From Paraglomus occultum (taxonomy: Eukaryota > Glomeromycota > Glomeromycetes > Paraglomerales > Paraglomeraceae), in assembly GCA_910592205.1 (NCBI GenBank), contig CAJVPJ010000995.1, forward strand, positions 1 to 13,533: a stretch of DNA of 13,533 nucleotides. The letters are read 5' to 3'. Of the stretch, positions 1-9,910 are shown piece after piece. Below the pieces are notes generated by a model. The model was given only the letters and a program-made list of their open reading frames with translations, was not told the DNA's origin and searched no databases. Within the stretch, counting starts at the first letter, position 1. Each line of letters starts with the position of its first letter. The position numbers and the translations under genes are program-made.

Positions 1-66
1 AATATTTATAAAGCTGAGATGATCAGTGATTGCTGAAATATGTACACTGTGTCAAAACTTTTTGAA

Positions 67-456
67 CTACCCACGTAAGTATTCTTTAATATTATACCTT
101 TTTTTATATCCTTCAAACCACCCATCAGATGCAGTAAAATTATTTATTTGCAATAATCCTGCAAATCGTTTGGCTTTGTCTTTCACAATATGCCCAGAAA
201 GAGTACGATTGTAGCGAATAGCTTGATCCATCCATATTGATAAAGATTCTTCAAGTAGAGGCCATGCGGGAGGCCGTTGTTTTTTCAAACTTAATTTAGG
301 CATGTCTGAATCAATACTTAACCACTTATCTTTTTCACGTAAGATACCGCTCACAGTTCCTTCCCCTATGTTAAATTCATGAGCTAATTTAATACCAGTA
401 ATTTTTGGATTCATCTGTTTTTTTAGACATAACTTCTTTTTTTGTTCGCCTGTCAA
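67..456 (-). pseudogene. pogo/Tigger transposase, N-terminal DNA-binding part, decayed
   Basis: The open frame encodes about 129 residues that match the N-terminus of pogo/Tigger transposases. The first third is a basic CENP-B/Psq-type helix-turn-helix (GVSGILREKDKW-like stretch around ...GEGTVSGILREKDKW). It is followed by a second HTH typical of CENP-B/Tc5 (WMDQAIRYNRTLSG, then ASDGWFEGYKKRYNI). In the intact family a linker and a DDE nuclease domain follow; these are not visible. The frame hits TAG at 67-69 and then TGA, just where the linker should begin. There is no ATG at the 5' end: the frame stays open back to about 498, after a TAA, and position 456 is only a TTG. The missing start plus two stops argue for a pseudogene, although an unseen intron at the 3' side is possible. 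Confidence 0.8.
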
Positions 457-756
457 CGCATTACGTTTTAATTTTCGTTTCTTTGTATTTAAATTGTCTT
501 AAAAATCGAAGGGTCAAAAAGACTTTCCGTTACGTTCTTGAAAGACAATGTGCCATTGTAGTTTTTGGTTACACCATTTTTTATAACGAATATCTATCTG
601 TCTGTCTATTACGAATTTATTTATGGTGGTACAATTTTTATAGCGAACTTTAATCTGTTTATGGTGAATAATCTGTATATAACGAATATTACTTTTTTTA
701 TAATGAAGATCTTCACTATAGCCAATTAGTGGCACATTATGTCGTTCTGAAAAATC

Positions 757-899
757 TTCGTTATAAGCATTATAACCAGATTTCTTAATGAAATTCGCTA
801 TAGCCAGCCAGAATACTCGAAAATGATTGGCTTGGAGAAAATCTTCGTTATAAACAGATCTTCGTTATAACCAAAGTTCGTTATAGCCAGCTTTGACTG
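757..899. repeat. subterminal TTCGTTATA repeat array of the pogo-like element
   Basis: The motif TTCGTTATA occurs exactly at 757-765, 844-852, 861-869 and 877-885. Degenerate relatives reach inward to about 580 (for example ATTCGCTATAGCCAGC at 793-808, which mirrors the terminal GTTCGTTATAGCCAGC). In this transposon class such subterminal copies are thought to bind the N-terminal HTH of the transposase; that role is inferred here. Confidence 0.75.
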
Positions 900-901
900 T
901 A

Positions 902-3378
902 GTCAGTTTCCTGCCACCCGAGTTGATTATGCCCCACATTGTCAATGTCCGTACTCAGAGCAAAAACCGTCGATGATGACATCAAAGAGCAAATAATGTT
1001 CATCCATTTTGAATTGTTGATCCAGATGCGGATTTTGTTTGATACGCCACCACCATACCGATAATTAGACAAAGATTCAACAATGAGCGAAGGGTCAGAA
1101 AGTTAGAGTAATCAAAAGAAAATTTGCGTTTGCGCGTCGGCTTAATTTTACAAGAAAAATCATTTAGCGCTTTGCAAGGTTCGTCGAACTGACAATTAGA
1201 ACCAAGAAAAATAATATCAATATAGCACTTCTTTGCATATTCACGTGACGTGAGAGACGTATTGTTATATATTGCCCGACCATTATATGAATTAACTAAG
1301 ACGTTCTTGTTATATTAAATATTTTATTCTATTGCTAAGAGTCCTTCTCTGCCCAATAGTTCTAGGACTAAAGCCACTATTGAATAGGCGACCCGGATGA
1401 AGAAGTGATGGTTTTAATGTCGGAAGCGTTATTCTATGTATTCTCCAATTGTTTTTTTAAGAGCTACACTTTCCGGTTATTCGGATAAAAAAGACAGCCT
1501 AGTATTAGTATTAGATCCTTAGTTGGTGTTGAGTTTCGTTAACCATATCATGGCAGCCACTTTTCACTTCGGTATGCTATTATAAATTTCCAAATTCAAA
1601 TCGCTTTTCTCGATCAGTTTGAAGTTTCATAACATCTGAATACGTAACTTTCGAACACAGATGTGTTTACATAAGTCGCTGACTAATTATCTGCTATTTA
1701 TTTTATCGTTAAGATTCTATAGAAGATTAACACAATTTCTGAGGCTACTTTTAGCTTCTATTGTATTGATCATGTATCGTAATAGTAAATTATGCAATCG
1801 AATCTCCCTAAACGCACGCTATTCTGTGGTTCTGAACTCGGTATTAGTCGACAAGAATAACTCTCTAACATACACACATGCCGATTTCAAGTACAAATTT
1901 AGTAGTATCATCATGCATCAGTAATACAGCCGTAATGTCAGTCATGTGAAGGCAGATAAAAAATCAGTCGGCAAAATTCGTCACTATTGCCGAAAACTTA
2001 CGACATAATTATCAGACTATTTAAACCAAGCATTTAAATTTTATCAATATTAACCAATTTGATTCAGGTAAACCATATTTAATTCAATCGGACAAAGCCC
2101 AAGTATTATTGCAAAGTAAATTTGATTGACAGCTTGCCAATATTCCAAGCCCGTTTTAGTCAACAATCTTAATACCACGTGAACATATGTACCGCACCCA
2201 CTTGCATTGCATTTCAGGAAGAGTCGACTTTTATTCATGATATTTTCGGATGCTCTAGAATTACGTAACAAGAGTTTTGGTATTTTCCCGGTTACATAAT
2301 TAGGTCATATTTTGACTGGAGGGAAAGGCAGTTAGCGTATTTTGGCGCTTATAAGCTCCTTGCTTATGGTATTTGTACCGACGTCAAGTCTCGGCAGAGT
2401 CTACTTTCGCGTCTCCATCATATGAGTAAATAATCAAACATCTAAAGAAGCCTACCATTTTTATTGAAAGGCTATCGCCATATCAGTTTAATACTTGGAT
2501 TTTTAAGTTATGGACTTTTCACACCTTCCAAAGTAATTTGCTAATGAAATTCATGCATTGAATGTGCTTTAGGCGAGAATGGGATTTCAAAGATATTGCT
2601 GGCTGTAGTGTAGAGCAGTGTAAAGCCTCACTACTATTAATAGTCGTATCTATGCGTTTGCATTGATAGTGTAGTTTTGTTTTACTAAGCATCATAACGC
2701 TGGTCGAATATAGGAAAATCTGTCGAACAAGAGGTCATAGTCAGGCCTACCTTTAGTGTCTTAATTGGATTATTGATGCTTGTATACATTCTAGAAATTG
2801 GAGCTGAATTAGACCAAGAAAACTTGGAGATTATAAAGTAAACCAACTAAACTCAATACACGTCTCGTTTGTAGATGTCAGGTAGGATAGTTATCTATTG
2901 GTTAATTGAATATAAATAACTTCACAATTAGGAAGGTAATACCACTGGGTCTTTTCGCATACACACATGCTTGCAGCGTTTTTATAACATTCTTTTCATC
3001 GTTTCTAGATAAATATGTTCAAAAGGTATGAACTGACTTCAACAAAGATATCTATAGACTATATAGATACCAATAGACTACAAAAGAGACATTGGTAGTA
3101 AGACTTTCAATCTTTCTTCCTAAGAATACAAGCTAAAATAAGAACACGACTAACAATTACCTATTACCAAACTAGTAAAAAAACACTCATTTTATGACAT
3201 CGATGATTTACAGATGAGCAAAGAATGTTATATAAATTCCTTTCCACTGAAATCCCGAAGTCTACATTATCAGCAATTTCCTTATCAGCACACCATTCTT
3301 ATCAAATTACGTGCCTATTCATATTATCGCACTCAAATCCCACTTCAAAACAATGTATTTCCTACCACTTCCACTAAA
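902..3378. other. long gene-free AT-rich interval
   Basis: About 2.5 kb between the transposon end and the Dsk2 gene. All open frames here are short, lack recognisable domains and have no plausible exon partners. I saw no tRNA-like A/B boxes and no long internal repeats. Part of the right end (roughly 3200-3378) is presumably the 3' untranslated and downstream region of the minus-strand Dsk2 gene. Confidence 0.5.
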
Positions 3379-4726
3379 TTACTGTCTGTCACTCAACAAG
3401 AACTCAATAGCAGCATTAACGTTTCCCCCACAAGCCAATAAAGCCCTGATGTTCCTCTGCGCATCATAGAACCCCATTTCATTCAATTGTTGTAGCTGCA
3501 CTTGGTACCTCTCCTCCGGAGGTTGTTGTGGTTGTTGTGGTTGTTGATTGATATTACCCCAGAGAAGTTGTTCCAGAAAAGGATTTACAGGAGGACGTGT
3601 GTTTGAAGTATTCGTAGTGTTGGCCGGATTGTTACCGGTTGGATTAACTGCTGCTGGATTGAAAAGATTGAGGAAGGGATTGGGTGCTGTCGTATTTGTG
3701 GTACTCGTTATATTCGTAGGCGCAGCATTAGTGGAGTCACTCGGCGTATTTGTCGTCCCGGTATTTGCGCCCGCGTTAAATCCAGGGTTCACCCCTTGGG
3801 TCCCTAATCCACCCATAACATTGGCAAAGTCTGTCGGGGGTGTCATTAACGCCGCGTACATCTCCGTCATACGCCTGATAAAGTCTGGATTCGCCATCAT
3901 CGATTGTAGTGCTGGATTCTGCATTGCTGCCCTCACTTGTGAACCCATATCTGCTAGTTGCGGGTTCGATGCTATCACGGTGTCTAAAACAACTGGATCG
4001 GACATCATTTGGGTGAGTTGCTGTAAGAATGCCGGATTATTAAACAAGTCTCCGAATGGCAACGGAGTGCCGGTGGCACTAGGAGCAGTCGTGTTCGTAA
4101 ATGGGGGCGCCCCGTAGGCAGCGCCTAGATTTGCAAATGGGTTGAACGGAGGTTGAGCATTTTGTGGTGGCGGGGCGGATCGCTGTTGAGAGGTATTATT
4201 GCTTGCTTGTTGGGACGAAGATGAACCTGTTAGTAAGAAAAAGAAAAAGAAAATTTATTAGCGATGACTTTCAGAGATAGAACTTGAAGCGTAGAAGTGG
4301 TCATACAATACTATGGCAGGAGAATTTTCGGATCTATATGATTTATTTCCGCTAAGTCAATTCATTATCTACCCGGGAATTGAACATTTTAAAGCCTCCT
4401 CTCTTCTTATAACCCTTGTATGTGAAATTGACACCCTATTGCCCCTCCAGATCACTAAATTCTCAAGCCCTCACGGTGCGTAACATACCACCAGGTGACG
4501 CTCCTCGAACCATGTGAACAGTATGTCCGTCAGCGATCTTGTAAGTCTCCAGAATATCATTATCCTTCAGTACTCGCCCAGAGTAAATTAATCTCTGTCT
4601 CTCTGGGGGAGTATCACATTTCTCTGCAACTGCTTTCTTGAAGTCAAGAACTGTCTTGGAAGTATCTATGGTGACGGAATATTTGGTGTCGTTTGCACAT
4701 TTGACAGTAACTGTAATGTCGGGCAT
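3379..4726 (-). CDS. DSK2: ubiquilin / Dsk2-like ubiquitin receptor, two exons
   Basis: Predicted join of exon 1 (4726-4489) and exon 2 (4226-3379), 361 residues, close to the 373 of yeast Dsk2. Residues 1 to about 74 form a ubiquitin-like domain (start [25 protein letters not shown] matches the ubiquitin IFAGKQLEDG segment). A Q/N/S-rich linker with FNPFANLG follows. Next comes an STI1-like helical region ([36 protein letters not shown]), then a long N/T/P-rich stretch and QQP repeats. A C-terminal UBA domain ends the protein ([20 protein letters not shown]), with the MGF loop that contacts ubiquitin. In the family, UBL binds the proteasome and UBA binds ubiquitin chains, shuttling clients for degradation. 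ATG at 4726 is the first start. Splicing keeps frame in phase 1, and no stop interrupts either exon. No clear promoter element was seen. Confidence 0.93.
4227..4488 (-). other. spliceosomal intron of the Dsk2 gene
   Basis: On the minus strand the donor is G|GTATGT at 4488 and the acceptor is a pyrimidine-rich tract ending TTACTAACAG at 4227, giving 262 nt. Joining completes a Gly codon and connects the UBL domain to the linker that precedes the STI1 region. This is the domain order of fungal Dsk2 and leaves no residue block missing. If unspliced, the frame would end at 4463 after 87 residues. Confidence 0.85.
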
Positions 4727-5950
4727 CGTGTCAAGAGTTGTTGGTAAGAAGTATTGCGTAAGTTAATTTTGCGTGTGAATTAGGTAGGTCATGTGAATAA
4801 ATGGTTAGGCCATGATTAAGTCATCTGACGTAGTTTCCCGGAAGCATTCATAGATATTAATATTTCGGACAGAATATTTTTGGGGCCCTGATCGCCACAA
4901 CCTGATTATACTCCAAAACAAACAAAACCGAGAGGACTTTGGTTTAATAGCGTCTGTAATTATCAGAATATAGCATGGATATTGATAAGATGTATGTATA
5001 AGAAGTAGCACAACAAAATTGGAAGCATCAAAAAGGTTTAAAACATACATGTCTTCATCTATAAGATACTGTATGTTTGAAAACTGCATCTTATGTCGGA
5101 CATCATTATGGAGCAGTTATCAAGGAGGCGGATGAGATTTTCAAAAACGCACTGAACGTAAAATTATTGTGATTCTTAATTATTTTCGGAAAAGATATAT
5201 TAATAAAATTGTATATAAAAACCGGCTTGAGATTCATTGGACACCTGTTAAGCCGACATTTGAATTCATAGTTATCGGTAAGGAGAAAAACTCGATCTAC
5301 TAATATCCCGTTTCACGGTAAAGTTTGGGCGTAACATAACAAGCGATGAGGGCGGCTTAATTAGAATTACTAACATATTATTAACGTTAAAGTTCCTAGG
5401 AAGAAATATGCATATATTACACATTTACCATGATCCAGTCGACTCAGTTTTGACTTTTACAAGTTACTCGGCGTTACTTATTCTTAGGCTATCGAAACTT
5501 AATTCGAGTCACGACCTTTTAAGACGTTTATTGTCTTTCCAAAACGTGAATGCATTATCAAGGAAATTAGCCTGTGACTAAGGTTATTATTCGAGTTTCC
5601 CATATCTCATATAATAACAAGTTCGCGTTTGCTCATCACTCAGTTGTTGTAAAAATAACGAACTGATTCGCGAATTTTGTGTGGACATAATCTGTAAACC
5701 GCTTTACAAAAATTCGTGTACATGAATAACTTGTGTTCTACATCTTGCACATGGGACCCCTTCTTCAACATACCTATGCGTAAATTGAATGGCATTGACA
5801 ACAAGTTCATATTCTGTGCACATGCCAATGACACATACATTGGAGGAACCAGAATGAATGACTGGTTTGCCTTCCAATTATTTTAAGTTGAACAAAACTG
5901 TACTGTCCTCTATCTCAAACTGCTCCTTCCCCCTTATCCACCTGCAGCAT
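4727..5950. other. gene-free interval upstream of the Dsk2 gene
   Basis: About 1.2 kb holding the presumed 5' untranslated region and promoter of the minus-strand Dsk2 gene. Open frames on both strands are short and show no domain. No TATA-like or other regulatory site could be assigned with confidence. From about 5950 onwards the sequence resembles the outer flank of the right-hand inverted repeat copy (near 10200), so the repeat may begin there. Confidence 0.4.
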
Positions 5951-6068
5951 CACCACTTTTGAAATCTGATTCTATATCATAATCACACTGGAAATTCAAC
6001 TGTTCTTTGGCAGTCTCTTATCAGTCAATGGAATTTTACAAAATTCTTTTTTGACTTGTAATATTATA

Positions 6069-6106
6069 TGGGGCATGTTGCAATGAAACTAGACGAAGTG
6101 AATATT
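6069..6106 (+). repeat. diverged direct copy of the 38-bp TGGGGCA motif
   Basis: This 38-bp stretch matches 6226-6263 at 31 of 38 positions, in the same orientation and 157 bp upstream. All seven differences are transitions. It looks like an older tandem or nested copy of the same dispersed repeat. Confidence 0.65.
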
Positions 6107-6192
6107 CTGTTATGTGGCATAATATATAATAATAAATGAGTGGCTTATGTGGCTGAAAGTTACCTCATTTTTGATTACTCACCAACTGTAGC

Positions 6193-6226
6193 TTATTATT
6201 ACTATTACTATTACTATTATTATTAT
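6193..6226. repeat. TTA/CTA trinucleotide microsatellite
   Basis: A run of TTATTATTACTATTACTATT-type trinucleotides sits immediately before the left inverted-repeat block. Replication slippage is the usual cause. It has no coding context. Confidence 0.8.
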
Positions 6227-6694
6227 GGGGCATACTGCAACAAAACCAGACAAAGTGAACATTTGATTAAATGAGATGCTAATACTAATGATGACTGTAT
6301 ATTAATATGTAAGATTGATCAGGGTGACTGATGACGTTTTGCTTTGTTAAATTTAATTTTCACTTTATTATATGAGAATGTGATGAATATAAACTATAAC
6401 AGGATTAATATTAATATAGGATTACCTCTATATAAAAATATTAATATGAAACTAATTTACATTAAATCCACCATGGAACCCAAGAATTACAGCACTATTA
6501 GAAGCATTCTAAAAAAGCTCAAGGAGAGAAAATTGCGCCTTATGTTTTTAAAATGAATGACACCAAAACTCTCCAGGAATACCTAAATAAAGAAAAAATC
6601 ACATATGAAATTTACCAAGAAGAAAGAAAAATAATAAACCATAAACGAACATTACCACCAACACATGATGAACCAAAAAAGAAACGAAAACTTG
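6226..6694 (+). repeat. left copy of a dispersed repeat, inverted relative to 9911-10097
   Basis: Three segments recur in reverse complement on the far side of the Crinkler locus. Positions 6226-6263 match 10060-10097 at 37 of 38. Positions 6396-6434 match 9962-9994 apart from a 6-bp insertion (ATTAAT) here. Positions about 6650-6694 match about 9918-9956 with several changes. The left copy keeps about 215 bp (6435-6649) that the right copy lacks. Both copies read inward toward the gene. I cannot name the family, and no clean target-site duplication is visible. Confidence 0.7.
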
Positions 6695-6705
6695 AAGAAA
6701 CGTAA
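6553..6705 (+). pseudogene. short C-terminal-like coding remnant inside the left repeat
   Basis: An ATG-initiated frame of 50 residues ends in a basic cluster, PKKKRKLEET, that resembles a classical monopartite nuclear localisation signal. The frame stays open upstream of the ATG back to a TAG at 6499. A neighbouring frame just before reads NPPWNPRITALLEAF, so a longer protein broken by a frameshift is likely. The tail TLPPTHDEP recurs, mutated, in the right repeat copy (minus strand, about 9918-9960, TLPPTYDEP). That supports a coding region carried by the repeat itself. I do not recognise the protein; a transposon-encoded product is only a guess. Confidence 0.4.
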
Positions 6706-7084
6706 GGGAGATAAAGTTAACGTAAAAGCTCCCTACAAACGCCTCCGCTGATCAAACGAGCTATAAACGAAAAATCGTTCTTTATAGTCATGATAAAAGA
6801 CAGCTTAAGCGCATCCGTTGAGCTTTGACACAATTGCAATTAAAAACGTCAAACGTAAAAATATTTCAATTTTTTCGTAAGCATAAATTTTATTATTGAA
6901 TGCGCGCTCTCGAAATATAAATAATAGTAAAAGCACCAGAGTGATTGCATGGGAGGAAAATACTCGGACCCAAAGCCATTTATGAGTATAACCTATTCTT
7001 TGGTCACTCCGGTGCAAATTTTAAATTTCATTATCTTTTATACTGTTATTGTTATTAATAATATTATCACTATTATCTATTTCT
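6706..7084. other. gene-free gap between repeat remnant and minus-strand gene
   Basis: This interval of 379 nt holds the 3' flank of the minus-strand gene that ends at 7085. A minus-strand frame at 6805-7017 starts from a non-ATG or weak context and shows only a chance hydrophobic run. I see no feature here. Confidence 0.4.
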
Positions 7085-7397
7085 TCATCTGAGTGGTTTC
7101 TTTTCTTCGTCGATCCAACGTTGGATTGCTTCGATCGTCTTTTTCCGCGGATTTGTTCGTCGAAGGTAAAAATGTCTTATTGTTGATGTACTGATGGTCT
7201 TTTGTTTATTAAGCAATTTGGAAATTTCAAACGCCATTTCGTTAAACGAAAATTTTGAATCTAATTCAATTCGTTTATCGTATAATTGTCTCAAAGCGTT
7301 CCACAACGTTTCGATATCTGGCGAATAAATTTTGTTCGCCGATGGTTTCTTTTTTGACAACTTTCTGGACTTTATGATCTTTGGTTGATAGTCCCAT
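7085..7397 (-). CDS. small basic helix-turn-helix-like protein, one-base frame problem
   Basis: The frame from about 7360 to the TGA at 7085 encodes a coding-like basic protein: SPDIETLWNALRQLYDKR, then FNEMAFEISKLLN, then STIRHFYLRRTNPRKKTIEA and IQRWIDEE. The last part resembles the recognition helix and following helices of XRE/lambda-repressor-like HTH domains (a fold-level guess). This frame has no ATG at its 5' end. The adjoining frame has an ATG at 7397 (MGLSTKDHKVQKVVKK) and joins it if the A6 run at 7350-7355 is read as A5, giving about 103 residues. That frame stays open to an ATG at 7498 with a hydrophobic stretch (FFFGVFIGFVLGLLL), so a longer membrane-anchored form cannot be excluded. 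The gene is divergent from the Crinkler gene, with a 194-bp gap. Confidence 0.5.
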
Positions 7398-7591
7398 GTT
7401 GTGAGGTTGGTTATTATAAATTATGTCATTGAGCAACAGGCCGAGAACGAAGCCAATAAATACTCCAAAAAAGAATTCGCTTGTGAATGTAAGCATTAAA
7501 AGTTCCAAATATACTAATACGCCATTGATTAAGCCACTGATCAGATCACATCGCGCAGCATATCGCGCAAAAAAATTTCTCTCATTATATC

Positions 7592-9453
7592 ATGTCTTTC
7601 AACATCTGGGTGAAACATGGTGACAAGCCAGCTGAAGTCCATTTTCCTGGAGGAGACGTTTATGATTTGACGAAGGCAATCAAGAAGGAGCTGGAACCCA
7701 AGTTGAACGATGTGTCTGTTGATGATATTGCACTCCGAAAACATGGGGAGGACGTGGATCTGGAACCGGATAGCCTAGTGGAGGAGACCTTTGGTCCGTC
7801 AGCCCGAGAGCCGCTGAAAGTCGTCGTCACCCGAGGTAAGTAACAAAGAGGGCGTTGGGGACATAGGGTAGTGTGTACATGAGGCAGAGTAGGCGTAGTT
7901 GTATTTGGGAAAACGTTACAGTGTATATCTAAAGTGGAGACTTTTTTGGTTCATGATGCTGTACAAAGGGTATACAGTCATAATATAGTTTCATTTTCTT
8001 AATGACTACTTATACCTTATTCTTCATGAATTTAATGAGCAAATGGTATTGCATTCTCAACTTACATTTTCCCACTTCACAAATTACTAGTACTAGGGGA
8101 CTATGTCCTTCAAAATTGCACTGATCCATTTTTTTTGCATCTCCCAACAATTGCTGAAAACAATGACAGGCTCGAATTTGCCTACCCTATTCCGTTGACA
8201 AAATGTCAGAAACTTTACATTCATTCCAGCTACAGAGTCATTGCCAAGAATGCTTTGTCAAAGATTAAACCAGATCGTCACAAGTATGCCATCATTGCTG
8301 GAACTCCTGGCATTGGAAAATCTGTGGTTTCTTTTATGTCTTTTGGCATTTGGTCAAGGAAGGGAAACGTGTGTTATTTGTTACCACCAAACCTGCTATA
8401 TACTTTGATGGAAATTCAGTATTTGACCTGTTCTCACTGCCTTCAAATCGCCAATTCTGGACACCTGATTATGGTGCCTTGTTGATTCAAAAGATCCAAC
8501 TGACATTCCTGGGTTTCCTGTTGATGCTTGTTCTGTGATTTTGTCAAGTACTCCTCAAAATGATTTTATTAGTGCATTCAGCAAGTTGGTCCCTGCTCCT
8601 CCCGTCTTTTATATGCCTTTATGGACTAGAGAAGAATTGGAAGTTGTTGTACCCCTCCACCCTGATGCAGCTGATATTTGGATGGAGCACTTTGAACTTT
8701 TAGGTGGTGTTCCATGTCTTGTGCTTGGAGCAAACTAAACAAGACCCAACATCAGTTCTGATTTCAGCTTGTAAACAATGTGATCTGGAGGACTGTATCA
8801 AGTTGGTTTCAGTTCATTCTGAAATCACACCCAAAACAAAGATTATTCAAACATTGATTCATCTCAAGTCAAATCCACCTCATGAGGAAGCATCAGTGGT
8901 ATATGCATCAGAAACTGCAATGAAAATCATTGCTTGTACAAAATGGACTGATGAGCATCTTAAAATGCAGAATCTTCTTGGTTCATGTTCTGGAAACCCC
9001 CTTGCTGCAGCCCTGTGTGGATACATCTTTGAACCCTATGCTATTGATTTATTGAAACAAGGTGGTACTTTCCAATGCCAAGAACTTGTCTCTGGTAACA
9101 AAAGGCTCAAGCAAGATTCCTTTGATCTTAATGTTTCAAAATCAGTACACCCTCGACAAGTTGTTGACTGTGTTGAAGAAGGGCCAAATGGCTGATCAAT
9201 TGTATATCCCCAAGTCTGGAAATTATGCTGCCATTGATGCTTGGATGCCAAACTTTAGTGGTTTCCAAATGACTGTAGGAAAACTCATGACATCAAGGGT
9301 GGAGCATTATCTGATTTGAAGAAACTGGGTCCTCATGGTAACAAACTGTACTTTCTACTCCTGCCTCTTTACTTTGAGTCATTCACCAGGAAAACACCAC
9401 AAACTATTAATCAATTTGCAGTTCTCATTCCATATCCTGAACAAATTCAATAG
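7592..9453 (+). pseudogene. Crinkler (CRN)-type protein: UBL-like header, P-loop NTPase, nuclease-like end; frameshifted
   Basis: Exon 1 (7592-7835) is intact: MSFNIWVKHGDKPAEVHF, a ubiquitin-like Crinkler header of about 81 residues with ALRKHGEDVDLEPDSLVEE. Exon 2 starts near 8097 in matching phase. It encodes HLPTIAENNDR, a Walker A GTPGIGKS at 8300-8323, a Walker B-like hydrophobic region and LGSCSGNPLAAALCGYIFEP. The end reads LYIPKSGNYAAIDAW and GFQMTV, resembling the RHS/Crinkler PD-(D/E)xK-like segment with a Q in place of the usual acidic residue. It stops at TAG 9451-9453. Frame breaks occur near 8324-8332, 8469-8474, 8726 (extra G), 9184 (extra C) and 9281-9285. Known members act as secreted or nuclear effectors or in intragenomic conflict. 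No signal peptide is evident in exon 1. The five indels indicate decay, unless the assembly is faulty. Confidence 0.88.
7836..8096 (+). other. intron of the Crinkler gene
   Basis: The donor is GAG|GTAAGT at 7836, at the end of the UBL-like header. The acceptor is TACTAG at 8091-8096, with TTACTAG at 8090 as an alternative 6 nt upstream. Both keep phase and enter the frame DYVLQNCTDPFFLHLPT without a stop. The intron separates the header from the effector-type domains, which is compatible with domain shuffling in this family. Confidence 0.75.
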
Positions 9454-9535
9454 CAATATGTCTTTATATTATATTACTGAAACTGATTGATGAAGCAATT
9501 AGGGACAGTTTTCCATATGTGAATGTTTTATTATT

Positions 9536-9892
9536 ATGACAATAGATATTAATATGGAGTTTTTTTATGATAATAATATTTTTCTCATAAGGAGGATGGC
9601 ACATTTATACAAAGATGGTGACAAAAGGCTAGATAAATCTAAATATGGAAATGGAAAAGAATTTACTGAAGAAGGAATCATTAAGTACTTACTATGCCGA
9701 AAAGTTAGGTGGACAAAATCATGCTAAGAAGTGATATGAAAAGCCTTTTGAGGATAATAAACAAGAAGGTTTCTTAATCCTTCTGCTTGAGCAGCTGTAA
9801 GTAGTCTTGTCTGGAAAAGAAAACTCTTGGCTCAATGATGAAACTCTCCAGCTGAACTCGAAGAAGAGGATGAGGATGAGGAAGATGATTAA
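9536..9892 (+). other. decayed coding-like stretch with acidic tail
   Basis: Several short plus-strand pieces look coding but lie in different frames: MAHLYKDGDKRLDKSKYGNG and KEFTEEGIIKY (to about 9690), then AEKLGGQNHAKK and PFEDNKQEGFLILLLEQL (to about 9798), and PAELEEEDEDEEDD ending at TAA 9890-9892. Stops and shifts separate them. The order suggests the 3' part of a former gene with an acidic C-terminus. I do not recognise the family, and it is not part of the Crinkler gene as far as I can see. Confidence 0.35.
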
Positions 9893-9910
9893 TAATGATT
9901 TGATTGTTTA

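Larger units (their letters stand above)
1..899 (-). mobile_element. pogo/Tigger-like DNA transposon, one end, truncated by the window
   Basis: Read on the minus strand, the element starts at 899 with CAGTCAAAGCTGGCTATAAC and is bordered by a TA dinucleotide at 900-901. A CAGT-type end, a TA target and many TATAACGAA-like subterminal copies are known features of pogo/Tigger/Jerky elements. The family call is strengthened by the CENP-B-type transposase remnant further in (67-456). Only one end is present; the other end and the DDE catalytic domain lie left of position 1. The element is clearly old, because its transposase is broken. Confidence 0.8.

Noticed and set aside
1661-1924. 87-residue plus-strand frame in the left gene-free region
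   Set aside because: Its length is near that expected by chance, and it shows no motif, no exon partner and no homology I recognise.
2050-2271. Minus-strand frame with a CNASGCG cysteine pair
   Set aside because: Two cysteines alone do not make a zinc finger, and no partner residues or domain are seen.
3214-3441. 75-residue plus-strand frame at the 3' end of the Dsk2 gene
   Set aside because: It overlaps the antisense of the UBA domain, has no recognisable features and its composition looks random.
3548-4117. 189-residue plus-strand open frame
   Set aside because: It is the antisense shadow of the Dsk2 second exon; the minus frame carries recognisable STI1-like and UBA sequence.
4805-5089. 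94-residue minus-strand frame upstream of Dsk2
   Set aside because: It has no domain, an irregular hydrophobic composition, and lies where the Dsk2 promoter should be. There is no sign of splicing into Dsk2.
6191-6226. Trinucleotide run considered as a CRISPR-like or satellite array
   Set aside because: It is a simple microsatellite without spacers.
9036-9251. Minus-strand open frame across the Crinkler 3' part
   Set aside because: It is the antisense of a clearly homologous Crinkler segment and has no domain of its own.
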